Assembly: GCA_011330645.1 (NCBI GenBank)
Contig: DRQB01000140.1
Coordinates: 1-6,605 of the forward strand
Length of the DNA stretch: 6,605 nucleotides
Direction: 5' to 3'
DNA from: Campylobacterota bacterium
GTDB lineage: Bacteria; Campylobacterota; Campylobacteria; Campylobacterales; Sulfurovaceae
Below are positions 1 through 5,331 of this stretch, in pieces (the first letter of the stretch is position 1; the number at the start of each line of letters is the position of its first letter). Below the pieces are notes generated by a model. It was not told the origin of the DNA, did no database searches, and worked only from the letters and a program-made list of their open reading frames with translations. The position numbers and the translations under genes are program-made.

Positions 1-494
1 ATTCTCATCTTCCCATTGTCCTTGATGCCGATGCTTTTTTAAGTAAAGAGCTTTTGTCTCTGCTTGCACAAAAAGACAGAGAGATAGTCATCACCCCACA
101 CCCTAAAGAGTTTACTATACTATGGAAGCTACTTACAGGGGAAGAGCTAAGTGTATCAGAAGTACAAAGCAGACGTTTTGAGATGGTGCGTATGTTTAAT
201 GCCAAGTACCCACACGTTACACTCCTGCTTAAAGGTGCAAATACGCTCATCATGCAAGAAGAACAGCTTTATATCAACCCTTTAGGATGTGCGAAACTTT
301 CTAAAGGTGGGAGTGGAGATGTACTTTCAGGACTCATCGTAGCGTTGCTGGCACAGGGCTATACAGGGCTTGAAGCAGCTATCCAAGCTTCTCTAGCACT
401 TGTCACTGCTGCCAACAATTATAAAGGTAGTTCTTATGCGATGTTACCTACGGATATTATAGATGAGGTAAGTAGGCTAGAAGAGGTTATTTAA
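1..494 (+). CDS. nnrD: ADP-dependent NAD(P)H-hydrate dehydratase, C-terminal part (5' end outside window)
   Basis: This is the 3' part of a ribokinase-like NAD(P)H-hydrate repair enzyme (YjeF C-terminal/CARKD family), which dehydrates damaged NAD(P)H hydrates in the cytoplasm using ADP or ATP. The frame is open from base 3. It shows the family motifs in order: PIVLDADAF (bases 12-38), ITPHPKEF, TLLLKGANTLI, and NPLGCAKLSKGGSGDVLSG, where the GSGD aspartate is the expected catalytic base. The TTG at 54 lies after the LDADAF motif, so it is internal and not the start. In many bacteria this domain is fused behind an NnrE epimerase domain; that part, if present, lies upstream of the window. The stop codon (492-494) lies inside the 3' end of the convergent gene, giving an 8-bp overlap. 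The family call is firm; whether the full protein is bifunctional cannot be seen. Confidence 0.93.
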   Translation, partial: SHLPIVLDADAFLSKELLSLLAQKDREIVITPHPKEFTILWKLLTGEELSVSEVQSRRFEMVRMFNAKYPHVTLLLKGANTLIMQEEQLYINPLGCAKLSKGGSGDVLSGLIVALLAQGYTGLEAAIQASLALVTAANNYKGSSYAMLPTDIIDEVSRLEEVI

Positions 495-1161
495 TCTTTC
501 TAGAGGCGTAAAAGATTTCACCTTTAAGTTGTTGGTAGATGATTGTAAGCTCTTCACCTTTTTTCCCTTTAAAAGAAAATTTGATGAGAGGATTTTTAGA
601 AAGAAATTGACTTGTAGATGCATTATAAACAATTCTTTTGTCTATAAGTCCCGTAATATGCGTAATAAAATTTGCTTCACGTCCTTTCTTCTTCGCCTGA
701 GCATAAGTAAGCATATCATGCGTGATGGCTACTTTTGCTTTCACTATGCCACCTTTTTCTTTGGCTTTAATTTTCATTTTGACTTCTTGTGCTTGAGACA
801 TATTGATAGTATATATGTTTGATATTTTCGGTTTTATTTTAGCGATAGACTTTTCTTCAGACGTTTCTTGCATCTCTTCCTTATAGATATTTTCTGTATC
901 TTCAGTATCGGCAGATTTTTGAGTTGTTATATTGGGTGATATATTTAAATCTTCGGTAGCTTTTTGTATCGGAAGGGCAGCGTTTTCCTGTATTTGTATT
1001 GCCTGTGCGGGAGTAGTGACTGGTTTGGAAATGGGTTCATTGTATGTAACTGTGGGTTTCTCTTTTTTTATTAAAGTGTCCAAATCCCAATTACTCGTGA
1101 AGATGAAAAAAGTAAAAAAACCTATGAATACACCCAAAATAATAAACCAAAAACTTTTCAT
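487..1161 (-). CDS. Membrane-anchored protein with SoxZ-like C-terminal domain
   Basis: The 224-residue product has three parts. Residues 4-22 form one hydrophobic helix after MK, typical of an uncleaved signal anchor with the C-terminus outside. Residues about 35-112 are a low-complexity Thr/Glu/Lys/Pro-rich linker. Residues about 115-224 form a compact domain resembling SoxZ, the Ig-like partner of the sulfur-carrier SoxY in periplasmic thiosulfate oxidation. The match by eye rests on KAKVAITHDM (141-150; SoxZ has a K-x-LI-x-H-x-M strand), FITHITGLIDKRIVY (165-179; SoxZ FI-x-E-V with 'NGK-x-V') and SKNPLIKFSFKGKKGEEL (188-205; SoxZ SKNP-x-x-x-F-x-FKG-x-KKGD). There is no cysteine, as expected for SoxZ. 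Canonical SoxZ is about 100 residues, has no anchor and sits beside soxY; neither holds here. The ATG is supported by a strong GAGAGGGG ribosome site (1167-1174). The role is unknown; a tethered sulfur-carrier scaffold is inference. Confidence 0.75.
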   Translation of the reverse strand: MKSFWFIILGVFIGFFTFFIFTSNWDLDTLIKKEKPTVTYNEPISKPVTTPAQAIQIQENAALPIQKATEDLNISPNITTQKSADTEDTENIYKEEMQETSEEKSIAKIKPKISNIYTINMSQAQEVKMKIKAKEKGGIVKAKVAITHDMLTYAQAKKKGREANFITHITGLIDKRIVYNASTSQFLSKNPLIKFSFKGKKGEELTIIYQQLKGEIFYASRKIK

Positions 1162-1166
1162 TGATA

Positions 1167-1191
1167 CCCCTCTCTTAGATGGCTTAGTATA
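1167..1191 (-). promoter_or_regulatory. Promoter -10 box and ribosome binding site of the SoxZ-like gene
   Basis: Read on the minus strand, TATACT (1191-1186) is a good -10 box that would start transcription near 1179. It is followed by GAGAGGGG (1174-1167), five bases before the ATG. No convincing -35 box is visible, which is usual for Campylobacterota sigma-70 promoters. Confidence 0.5.
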
Positions 1192-1201
1192 TCAAAATTA
1201 G

Positions 1202-1229
1202 TTAAATTGTATAGACGATTAGGTACAAT
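1202..1229 (+). promoter_or_regulatory. Putative purN operon promoter
   Basis: TACAAT (1224-1229) is the best -10 box before purN, with a weak TTAAAT (1202-1207) 16 bases upstream in the -35 position. The A of the purN ATG is the seventh base after the box, so a start at this promoter would give a leaderless or nearly leaderless mRNA. An alternative -10, TATAGA (1210-1215), would give a leader of about 14 bases. No good Shine-Dalgarno sequence is present; only TTAGG at 1219-1223, twelve bases away. Confidence 0.4.
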
Positions 1230-1235
1230 GCGCAT

Positions 1236-1793
1236 ATGAATAAAATAGCTGTATTATTTTCAGGTAAAGGTACAAACTTTGCCCATATTGTTAAGACTTT
1301 GCATCAAAAAGAGTGTGAAGTGGTTTTTGCTTTGACGAATAATCCAGAGGCAGAAGGCATTGCCATTGCGCAAGAACATGGCATACCTTATGGTGTGGTA
1401 GAGCCAAAGAATTTTGACTCACGTGAAGCCTATGATGCTACAGTGGTAGAGACACTCAAACGTTATAACCCAGACCTAACAGTTCTTGCAGGGTTTATGC
1501 GTATCTTAACTCCAGTATTTACAGAGCAGGTAAAAGCCATCAACCTTCACCCCTCACTCTTGCCTAGACACAAAGGTTTAAAAGCCATAGAAAAATCTTA
1601 TGAAGATGTCTATGATGAAGGTGGTGTTTCAGTACATATGGTAAGTTCTGAACTTGATGGTGGGGAGGTGATACTTCAGAAAATAGTTTCTAAACAGAGC
1701 TTGGATTTTGAAGCCTATGACAGTAAGATACGTACGATAGAGAAAGAAGCACTGGTAGCAGCAATACAAAAAGTACTAAAAGAGGAAAATTAA
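1236..1793 (+). CDS. purN: Phosphoribosylglycinamide formyltransferase (GART)
   Basis: PurN transfers a formyl group from 10-formyltetrahydrofolate to glycinamide ribonucleotide, the third step of de novo purine synthesis, in the cytoplasm. The 185-residue length is close to the family norm of 190-210. The N-terminal phosphate-binding segment reads VLFSGKGTNF (6-15, family consensus 'SG-x-GSN'). The folate and catalytic region has AGFMRIL (85-91), INLHPSLLP (102-110) and VSVHMVSSELDGGEVI (131-146). N103, H105 and D141 align with the catalytic Asn106, His108 and Asp144 of the E. coli enzyme. It is the first gene of a tight operon; the next gene begins after one base. ATG at 1236 is the only suitable start, although it lacks a good ribosome site. 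The C-terminus is slightly short but complete. Confidence 0.96.
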   Translation: MNKIAVLFSGKGTNFAHIVKTLHQKECEVVFALTNNPEAEGIAIAQEHGIPYGVVEPKNFDSREAYDATVVETLKRYNPDLTVLAGFMRILTPVFTEQVKAINLHPSLLPRHKGLKAIEKSYEDVYDEGGVSVHMVSSELDGGEVILQKIVSKQSLDFEAYDSKIRTIEKEALVAAIQKVLKEEN

Positions 1794-1794
1794 G

Positions 1795-2115
1795 ATGCAA
1801 AAATACAACGATGAACAAAATAGATCTGGTATGAGAGTACTCTTTATGTTTGTGCAGATGATAATCCTTTCAGTGGTGTATATCATTATCTATACTTCGT
1901 TTAAAGCTGTAGAGTATGCTATAGACAAACTCGATGTAAGTGTGTTGATGTACATCCCTGTGGTTGTCGCCATGGTAGTGTTCCCTATATTACTTTATAA
2001 GTATAGACAAATGTTTAATGCAGGTAAAATGTTACTTGCTAGTACATGGATGATGGCAACTGCAGCCTTGACAGTGATACTGCTCTATGTGTATATCGCA
2101 CAGATAACGAGCTAA
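1795..2115 (+). CDS. Small three-helix membrane protein of unknown function
   Basis: I do not recognise a family for this 106-residue protein. It has a polar, Asn/Gln-rich N-terminus (1-13) and three hydrophobic segments at about 14-35, 49-68 and 80-103. A charged loop, KYRQMFNAGK (69-78), lies between the second and third, and there is almost no tail. The ATG follows the purN stop by one base and has an AGAGGA ribosome site at 1781-1786 inside the purN 3' end, so it is almost certainly co-transcribed and translationally coupled. The MATE transporter gene starts three bases after its stop, so a link to that transporter is possible but unproven. It contains no cysteine, histidine or conserved-looking catalytic motif. 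That it is a real gene is well supported by position and ribosome site; its function is unknown. Confidence 0.85.
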   Translation: MQKYNDEQNRSGMRVLFMFVQMIILSVVYIIIYTSFKAVEYAIDKLDVSVLMYIPVVVAMVVFPILLYKYRQMFNAGKMLLASTWMMATAALTVILLYVYIAQITS

Positions 2116-2118
2116 ATT

Positions 2119-3444
2119 TTGCTTCGACATTTCCCACCTAAACATCAAAAAATACTAGGACTCTCCCTGCCTGCAGCGATGAATTCACTCTTGGATATGC
2201 TTCAGGTCGTGACTGATCTTATCATGGTAGGGCGTATTTCTGCTTTTGCTGTGGCAGCAGTGGGGCTTGGTTTGCAGTCGCTGATGTTTATTTTTGCGAT
2301 ACTCACACTTTTTCATGTAGGTACTTCTGCGCTACTCTCTCGTTTTGTGGGGGCAGGGCAGATGAAGCGTGCTTCAGTGGGGCTTTCCACATTGCTTCGT
2401 TTTGCACTCATGGTGAGTTTGCCTGCTGCAGTGGGGTGGTATTTTTTCTCTTCACACATTTATGTATGGTTTGGTACCGCACCTGAGGTAGTGGCACTGG
2501 GTGAAGACTACGTTCAAGTGCTTACACTTATGATGCCTTTTGTCTTTATGAAGCTGGTCTTTGTCTCTGCTTTGAACTCTGCAGGAGATACCAAAACACC
2601 TATGAAAGTAAAGATAGTCTCTATTATACTGAACGTGATACTGAACTATCTGTTTATTTTCGGTAACTATGGTTTCCCAGAACTTGGGGTGATGGGAGCA
2701 GCTGTGGGTACAGTCATCGTCAATGCCTTAGAGTTTTTGGTTTATATGTTTTTATATATGAAATATAAAACACCCTACATCCCTATGTGGGAGTACTCCA
2801 AGTCTTTGCTCGCGCGTGCGTTAAAAGTGGGTATCCCTGCATCTATAGAGCGTTCATTGACCTTTGGAAGTTTTATGCTTTTTACAGTCATCATCGCTCA
2901 CTATGGTACAGCAGTACTCGCAGGATACCAGATAGGTTTGCGTGTAGAGGGCTTGGCATTTATGCCTGGCATTGGCTTTACTATTGCCGCCATGGCACTC
3001 ATGGGACAGGGCTTAGGAGCCAAGAAGCCACTGCAAGCCAGAGAAGATGTCATTTTGGTACTCAAATATACTTCAGGGTTTATGTTTTTCTTGTCATTTT
3101 TTATGATATTCATGCCAGAAAAAATCGTATGGCTTTTTACCGATGATGCACAGACCATCAAAGAAGCAAGCCTCTACCTACGCATCGTAGGGGTATCACA
3201 AATACCACTTGCATTTAACTTCGTACTCTCAGGTGCTCTGCGTGGGGCAGGTGACTCTAAGCGTACACTGAAAATAAACCTTATTTCTCTCTGGTTTGTG
3301 CGTATCATCCCTGCCTTTGTACTCTCATGGTATTTTGAAAATATTTTATTTGTCTATTTGGCGATGATATCGGATACCTTTGTGAAAGCGATATGGTTAT
3401 GGGTTACGTTTAATCGTGGAAAGTGGATGGAAATAAAAGTTTAA
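2119..3444 (+). CDS. MATE family multidrug/cation antiporter
   Basis: The 441-residue inner-membrane protein has about twelve hydrophobic segments arranged as two homologous halves, the usual MATE size and layout. The first helix carries the family signature LSLPAAMNSLLDMLQVVTDL (15-34) followed by IMVGRI, including D33, an acidic position typical of helix 1 in these sodium- or proton-driven exporters. Each half has the repeated loop motif: ALNSAGDTKTPM (151-162) and GALRGAGDSKRTL (372-384). The start must precede residue 15 to keep helix 1, and the only in-frame candidate after the previous stop is TTG at 2119, three bases downstream of the 106-residue gene. Its ribosome site is poor (AACGAG near 2106), which suggests translational coupling. 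Substrates cannot be read from sequence. Its stop overlaps that of the convergent dehydrogenase by four bases. Confidence 0.93.
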   Translation: MLRHFPPKHQKILGLSLPAAMNSLLDMLQVVTDLIMVGRISAFAVAAVGLGLQSLMFIFAILTLFHVGTSALLSRFVGAGQMKRASVGLSTLLRFALMVSLPAAVGWYFFSSHIYVWFGTAPEVVALGEDYVQVLTLMMPFVFMKLVFVSALNSAGDTKTPMKVKIVSIILNVILNYLFIFGNYGFPELGVMGAAVGTVIVNALEFLVYMFLYMKYKTPYIPMWEYSKSLLARALKVGIPASIERSLTFGSFMLFTVIIAHYGTAVLAGYQIGLRVEGLAFMPGIGFTIAAMALMGQGLGAKKPLQAREDVILVLKYTSGFMFFLSFFMIFMPEKIVWLFTDDAQTIKEASLYLRIVGVSQIPLAFNFVLSGALRGAGDSKRTLKINLISLWFVRIIPAFVLSWYFENILFVYLAMISDTFVKAIWLWVTFNRGKWMEIKV

Positions 3445-4136
3445 TCCATCGTCCTTACATCTAAAAAACTTCCACTCTCATAGTCTAAAAGTTTTGGGAA
3501 AGTTTCTATGAGAAATTTGGCTGCTTCTGCTGAGGTTTGTATATGCCCCTCTTTGAGTTTTTTAGCGGAGGGGAACTCCTCCTCATCTACCTCGTTTATG
3601 ATGTGTTGTACCATAGGTGTCTCTATGACACCAGGGGCAAGTGCAGTAAAATGGATATCAGGTAGCTCTTTGGCATAGATATTTAAAAGCATATTGAGCC
3701 CAGATTTGGAAAGAGAGTAGGCTCCCCATCCTTTTGAACCATTCACTGCTGCACCAGAGCTGATACCTACGACTTGTTTGACTGTTGCAAAAATAGAGAG
3801 GGTATCTATGAGTTCTTTGTTTGCCCAGACATTTAGTTCCATCACATCTTTAATGTCTGAGAGCTGGGTTTGTTGTAGGGTTTGTATGTCCCCAAGCACA
3901 CCTGCATTTAAAATGGCAAGTTCAAAAATATGTCCTTTTACAAAATCCTTGATAGTATCTTTGAGCATAAACGTTTTACTCAAATCATAAGGGAAAAAGA
4001 AAAAATGAGGGTTTGCATCTAGCATTTTAGGAAAATTTCGCCCTATAGCATAGACTTGATACTCCTGTTCCAGATACTCTCGTGCCAATGCCTCACCAAG
4101 TCCTGAACCAATACCTGTAATTAGTACATTTGGCAT
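3441..4136 (-). CDS. Classical short-chain dehydrogenase/reductase
   Basis: This 231-residue, single-domain Rossmann enzyme is of the classical SDR type and probably cytoplasmic. The dinucleotide-binding motif TGIGSGLG is at 7-14, the structural NAG at 77-79, the active-site Asn at 102, Ser126/Ser127 in GISSGAAV, and the catalytic pair Y140 and K144 in AYSLSK. PG (168-169) and ETPM follow. R33 after the second strand (AIGRN) favours NADP(H) over NAD(H). The pattern resembles sepiapterin or benzil reductase-like SDRs, but the substrate cannot be inferred. The ATG has a clear AAAGGA ribosome site (4149-4144 on the minus strand) seven bases away. It ends tail to tail on the MATE gene, the two TAA codons sharing TTAA, and stands alone as a single-gene unit here. 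Confidence 0.92.
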   Translation of the reverse strand: MPNVLITGIGSGLGEALAREYLEQEYQVYAIGRNFPKMLDANPHFFFFPYDLSKTFMLKDTIKDFVKGHIFELAILNAGVLGDIQTLQQTQLSDIKDVMELNVWANKELIDTLSIFATVKQVVGISSGAAVNGSKGWGAYSLSKSGLNMLLNIYAKELPDIHFTALAPGVIETPMVQHIINEVDEEEFPSAKKLKEGHIQTSAEAAKFLIETFPKLLDYESGSFLDVRTMD

Positions 4137-4161
4137 CTTGTAATCCTTTCGTAATACTCTA

Positions 4162-4170
4162 TGCTATAAT
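4162..4170 (+). promoter_or_regulatory. Extended -10 promoter of the 80-residue gene (and probably aroK)
   Basis: TGCTATAAT is a consensus extended -10 element (TATAAT at 4165-4170) that predicts a transcription start near 4177, about 22 bases before the TTG start codon. No TTGACA-like -35 is visible. As no other strong promoter precedes aroK, it probably drives both genes. Confidence 0.6.
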
Positions 4171-4174
4171 TGTA
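4169..4174 (-). promoter_or_regulatory. -10 box for the short-chain dehydrogenase gene
   Basis: TACAAT read on the minus strand would start transcription near 4162, leaving a leader of about 26 bases that contains the AAAGGA ribosome site. It shares two base pairs with the divergent plus-strand TATAAT box. Confidence 0.4.
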
Positions 4175-4198
4175 TCAAAATTAATCAAAGGACAAGAA

Positions 4199-4441
4199 TT
4201 GAGTAATAAAGAAGCAAAAACATTAGATGAAAGAATAGACCGTATTTATAAAATGGCAAAAGCACATTATGGTGAAGTACGTTTTGTAGGGATTAAAAAA
4301 CATACCAAGATCGGATGGGTAGCCAAAATTCAATTTGATGAGTTTGATTCATTGATTGCTGAAGGTGAAGATGCGGTAGATGCCTTGAAGAAATTACGTA
4401 AACGTCTAAAAAGAATTATCGATAGATATAATATGGTGTAG
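4199..4441 (+). CDS. Conserved-looking 80-residue hypothetical protein, TTG start
   Basis: I do not recognise a firm family. The start is taken as TTG at 4199 because AAAGGA (4187-4192) sits six bases before it and the promoter -10 at 4165-4170 lies just upstream. The longer reading from 4130 would run through the promoter and is unlikely. The 80-residue product is highly charged: an N-terminal helix (NKEAKTLDERIDRIYKMAKA), a probable beta region (GEVRFVGIKKHTKIGWVAKI), and a C-terminal basic helix (EDAVDALKKLRKRLKRIIDR). The pattern of a strand with GWVAKI, then EGEDAVDAL and a helix, faintly resembles the small HicB-type fold, but no toxin gene is adjacent, so that is only a suggestion. It lies 42 bases before aroK and is probably co-transcribed. 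Confidence 0.75.
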   Translation: MSNKEAKTLDERIDRIYKMAKAHYGEVRFVGIKKHTKIGWVAKIQFDEFDSLIAEGEDAVDALKKLRKRLKRIIDRYNMV

Positions 4442-4463
4442 GGTGTTGTGCTCTCACAACACC
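4442..4463 (+). other. Perfect 9-bp intercistronic hairpin before aroK
   Basis: GGTGTTGTG (4442-4450) and CACAACACC (4455-4463) are exact inverted complements around a CTCT loop. The stem starts right after the upstream stop codon and ends 20 bases before the aroK ATG. No T-run follows (AATAATTGG), so it is not a standard intrinsic terminator. It may be a weak attenuator, an RNA stability or processing element, or modulate aroK translation. Confidence 0.6.
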
Positions 4464-4483
4464 AATAATTGGAATACAAAAAA

Positions 4484-4996
4484 ATGAAAAAAAATATAAT
4501 TATCATAGGTTTTATGGGTGTGGGTAAAGGTACAACGGCGCGTGCTTTTTCTAAAAAGTATGGCACGTACATCATCGATACTGATGATCTCATAGAATCC
4601 AAAGAAAACAAAGAAGTCAAAAAAATCTTTGAGAAAAAAGGTGAAGCCTATTTTCGCCAACAGGAACAAGCCACAGCAGACTGGATAGAAAAGTGTGTGA
4701 CAGGAACCTTTGTCTCCTGTGGGGGTGGTTTTTACAAGGTGAAAAATCTTAAAAAACTGGGTACAGTGGTACTACTTGATGCTTCGTTTGAGTGGATACA
4801 TAACCGTTTGAGAACGGCGAAAAATGCAGAATCCAAACTGGCTAAACGTCCGTTGTTTTCAGATGAAAAAAAAGCTAAAAAGCTTTATAAAGAGCGTGAA
4901 AAAGCGTATAAGAAATTGGCTGATGTAGTGGTGGATGTGGAAGGTTTGTCACTTGAAGAGCAGATTGATTTGATTGCTAAGAAGTGTAAGGTCTGA
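4484..4996 (+). CDS. aroK: Shikimate kinase
   Basis: The enzyme phosphorylates shikimate at the 3-hydroxyl with ATP, the fifth step of the chorismate pathway, in the cytoplasm. The 170-residue length is standard. Visible motifs are the P-loop GFMGVGKGT (9-17), DTDD (32-35, shikimate-binding aspartates), FRQQE with R58, CGGG (79-82), the lid arginine R122 in KLAKRPLF, and R138 in the RExxY adenine-side motif. These positions match the known shikimate-binding and ATP-binding residues of the family. The P-loop is unusual in having Gly16 where Ser/Thr is usual, as in adenylate kinase GKGT loops. ATG at 4484 is preferred over TTG at 4469, because it begins just before the first strand (KKNIIIIGF) and has GGA (4471-4473) ten bases upstream. 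It probably shares the promoter before the 80-residue gene. Its TGA stop touches a REP-like palindrome. Confidence 0.95.
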   Translation: MKKNIIIIGFMGVGKGTTARAFSKKYGTYIIDTDDLIESKENKEVKKIFEKKGEAYFRQQEQATADWIEKCVTGTFVSCGGGFYKVKNLKKLGTVVLLDASFEWIHNRLRTAKNAESKLAKRPLFSDEKKAKKLYKEREKAYKKLADVVVDVEGLSLEEQIDLIAKKCKV

Positions 4997-5058
4997 CTTC
5001 GACAGGCTCAGTCACCGAGATGTGAATGTACTTTGACGATCACTGAGCTTGTCGAAGT
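4996..5058. repeat. REP-like intergenic palindrome
   Basis: The 17-base arms ACTTCGACAGGCTCAGT (4996-5012) and ACTGAGCTTGTCGAAGT (5042-5058) are inverted complements apart from one G-T wobble (5005/5049), around a 29-base centre. Pairing continues imperfectly into GTCACCG and CGATCAC (5011-5017 and 5037-5043). It fills the gap between two convergent genes. The core resembles dispersed TTCGACAGGCTCAGTG palindromes that I recall from many bacterial genomes. On the minus strand GTAG (5063-5060) sits at the foot of the hairpin, as in REP elements. A T6 run (5066-5071) eight bases beyond the stem could help it act as an aroK terminator. Confidence 0.75.
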
Positions 5059-5059
5059 G

Positions 5060-5275
5060 CTACGCTTTTTTCTCCCAATACTCCAACCCTTTAAAAACCA
5101 TAGACAATACGGCAAATATCATCATGGTACTTATCATACAATATGGTGCTTGTTCTCTGAATGGGGCAGAGGATTGAGAGATGGTGTAGATAATAGTGAG
5201 CCATAATGAAATGGCAGTAAATCCTAGTGCGCGTTTGAGCCAAAGTATCATTATTTTCTTTTGTTCGTTATTCAT
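5060..5275 (-). CDS. Small two-helix membrane protein of unknown function
   Basis: The 71-residue product has a basic N-terminus (MNNEQKK), hydrophobic segments at about 16-33 and 45-62, and a charged tail ending EYWEKKA. This gives a hairpin topology in the inner membrane with both ends probably cytoplasmic. No family is recognised and it has no catalytic-looking motif. The ATG lies six bases downstream of a TAAAAT box (5287-5282) and lacks a Shine-Dalgarno site, so a leaderless transcript is possible. The TAG stop is next to the REP-like palindrome, whose foot GTAG contains it. It is divergent from ispA. The two clean helices and filled intergenic position favour a real gene, but the evidence is modest. 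Confidence 0.65.
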   Translation of the reverse strand: MNNEQKKIMILWLKRALGFTAISLWLTIIYTISQSSAPFREQAPYCMISTMMIFAVLSMVFKGLEYWEKKA

Positions 5276-5281
5276 AGCGTC

Positions 5282-5287
5282 ATTTTA
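5282..5287 (-). promoter_or_regulatory. Putative -10 box of the 71-residue membrane protein gene
   Basis: TAAAAT on the minus strand ends exactly six bases before the ATG. A start at the usual distance would fall on the A of the start codon. No alternative ribosome-bound leader is evident. Confidence 0.3.
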
Positions 5288-5292
5288 GCCTA

Positions 5293-5326
5293 TTTAGCTA
5301 TAATTTTAGCAATTTATTTCATAGGG
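5293..5326 (+). promoter_or_regulatory. ispA-tkt operon promoter and ribosome binding site
   Basis: TTTAGCTATAAT (5293-5304) contains a perfect TATAAT -10 box (5299-5304) with a T-rich upstream context typical of Campylobacterota. Transcription would start near 5311. AGGG (5323-5326) is the ribosome site, five bases before the ATG. TTTAGC occurs three times here (5284, 5293, 5305), possibly just AT-rich promoter sequence. Confidence 0.6.
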
Positions 5327-5331
5327 TTATC

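Noticed and set aside
54..56. TTG at 54 as the start of a 146-residue nnrD.
   Set aside because: The frame is open to the window edge and the conserved LDADAF motif lies upstream of it, so it is internal.
477..503. Small inverted repeat CTAGAA/TTCTAG around the overlapping stops of nnrD and the SoxZ-like gene, as a bidirectional terminator.
   Set aside because: It has only six strict base pairs and no GC-rich stem or T-run; it could easily be chance.
529..1201. Plus-strand open frames (529-822 and 932-1201) opposite the SoxZ-like gene.
   Set aside because: They have no ribosome sites or recognisable motifs, and the minus-strand frame has a clear start, promoter and domain. They are antisense shadows.
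2787..3161. Open frames on both strands inside the MATE gene.
   Set aside because: They lie wholly within a convincing MATE coding sequence and their products show no family features.
3426..3450. GATGGA/TCCATC inverted repeat over the shared stops of the MATE and dehydrogenase genes.
   Set aside because: A 6-bp stem with a 13-base AT-rich loop is too weak to call a terminator.
4130..4198. A longer 103-residue version of the gene ending at 4441.
   Set aside because: The extension would cross the TATAAT promoter and overlap the start of the dehydrogenase gene, while a TTG with AAAGGA six bases upstream sits at 4199.
5284..5310. Three TTTAGC direct repeats before ispA as a regulator binding array.
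   Set aside because: Spacings of 9 and 12 bases are irregular, and T-rich repeats are normal in Campylobacterota promoters.
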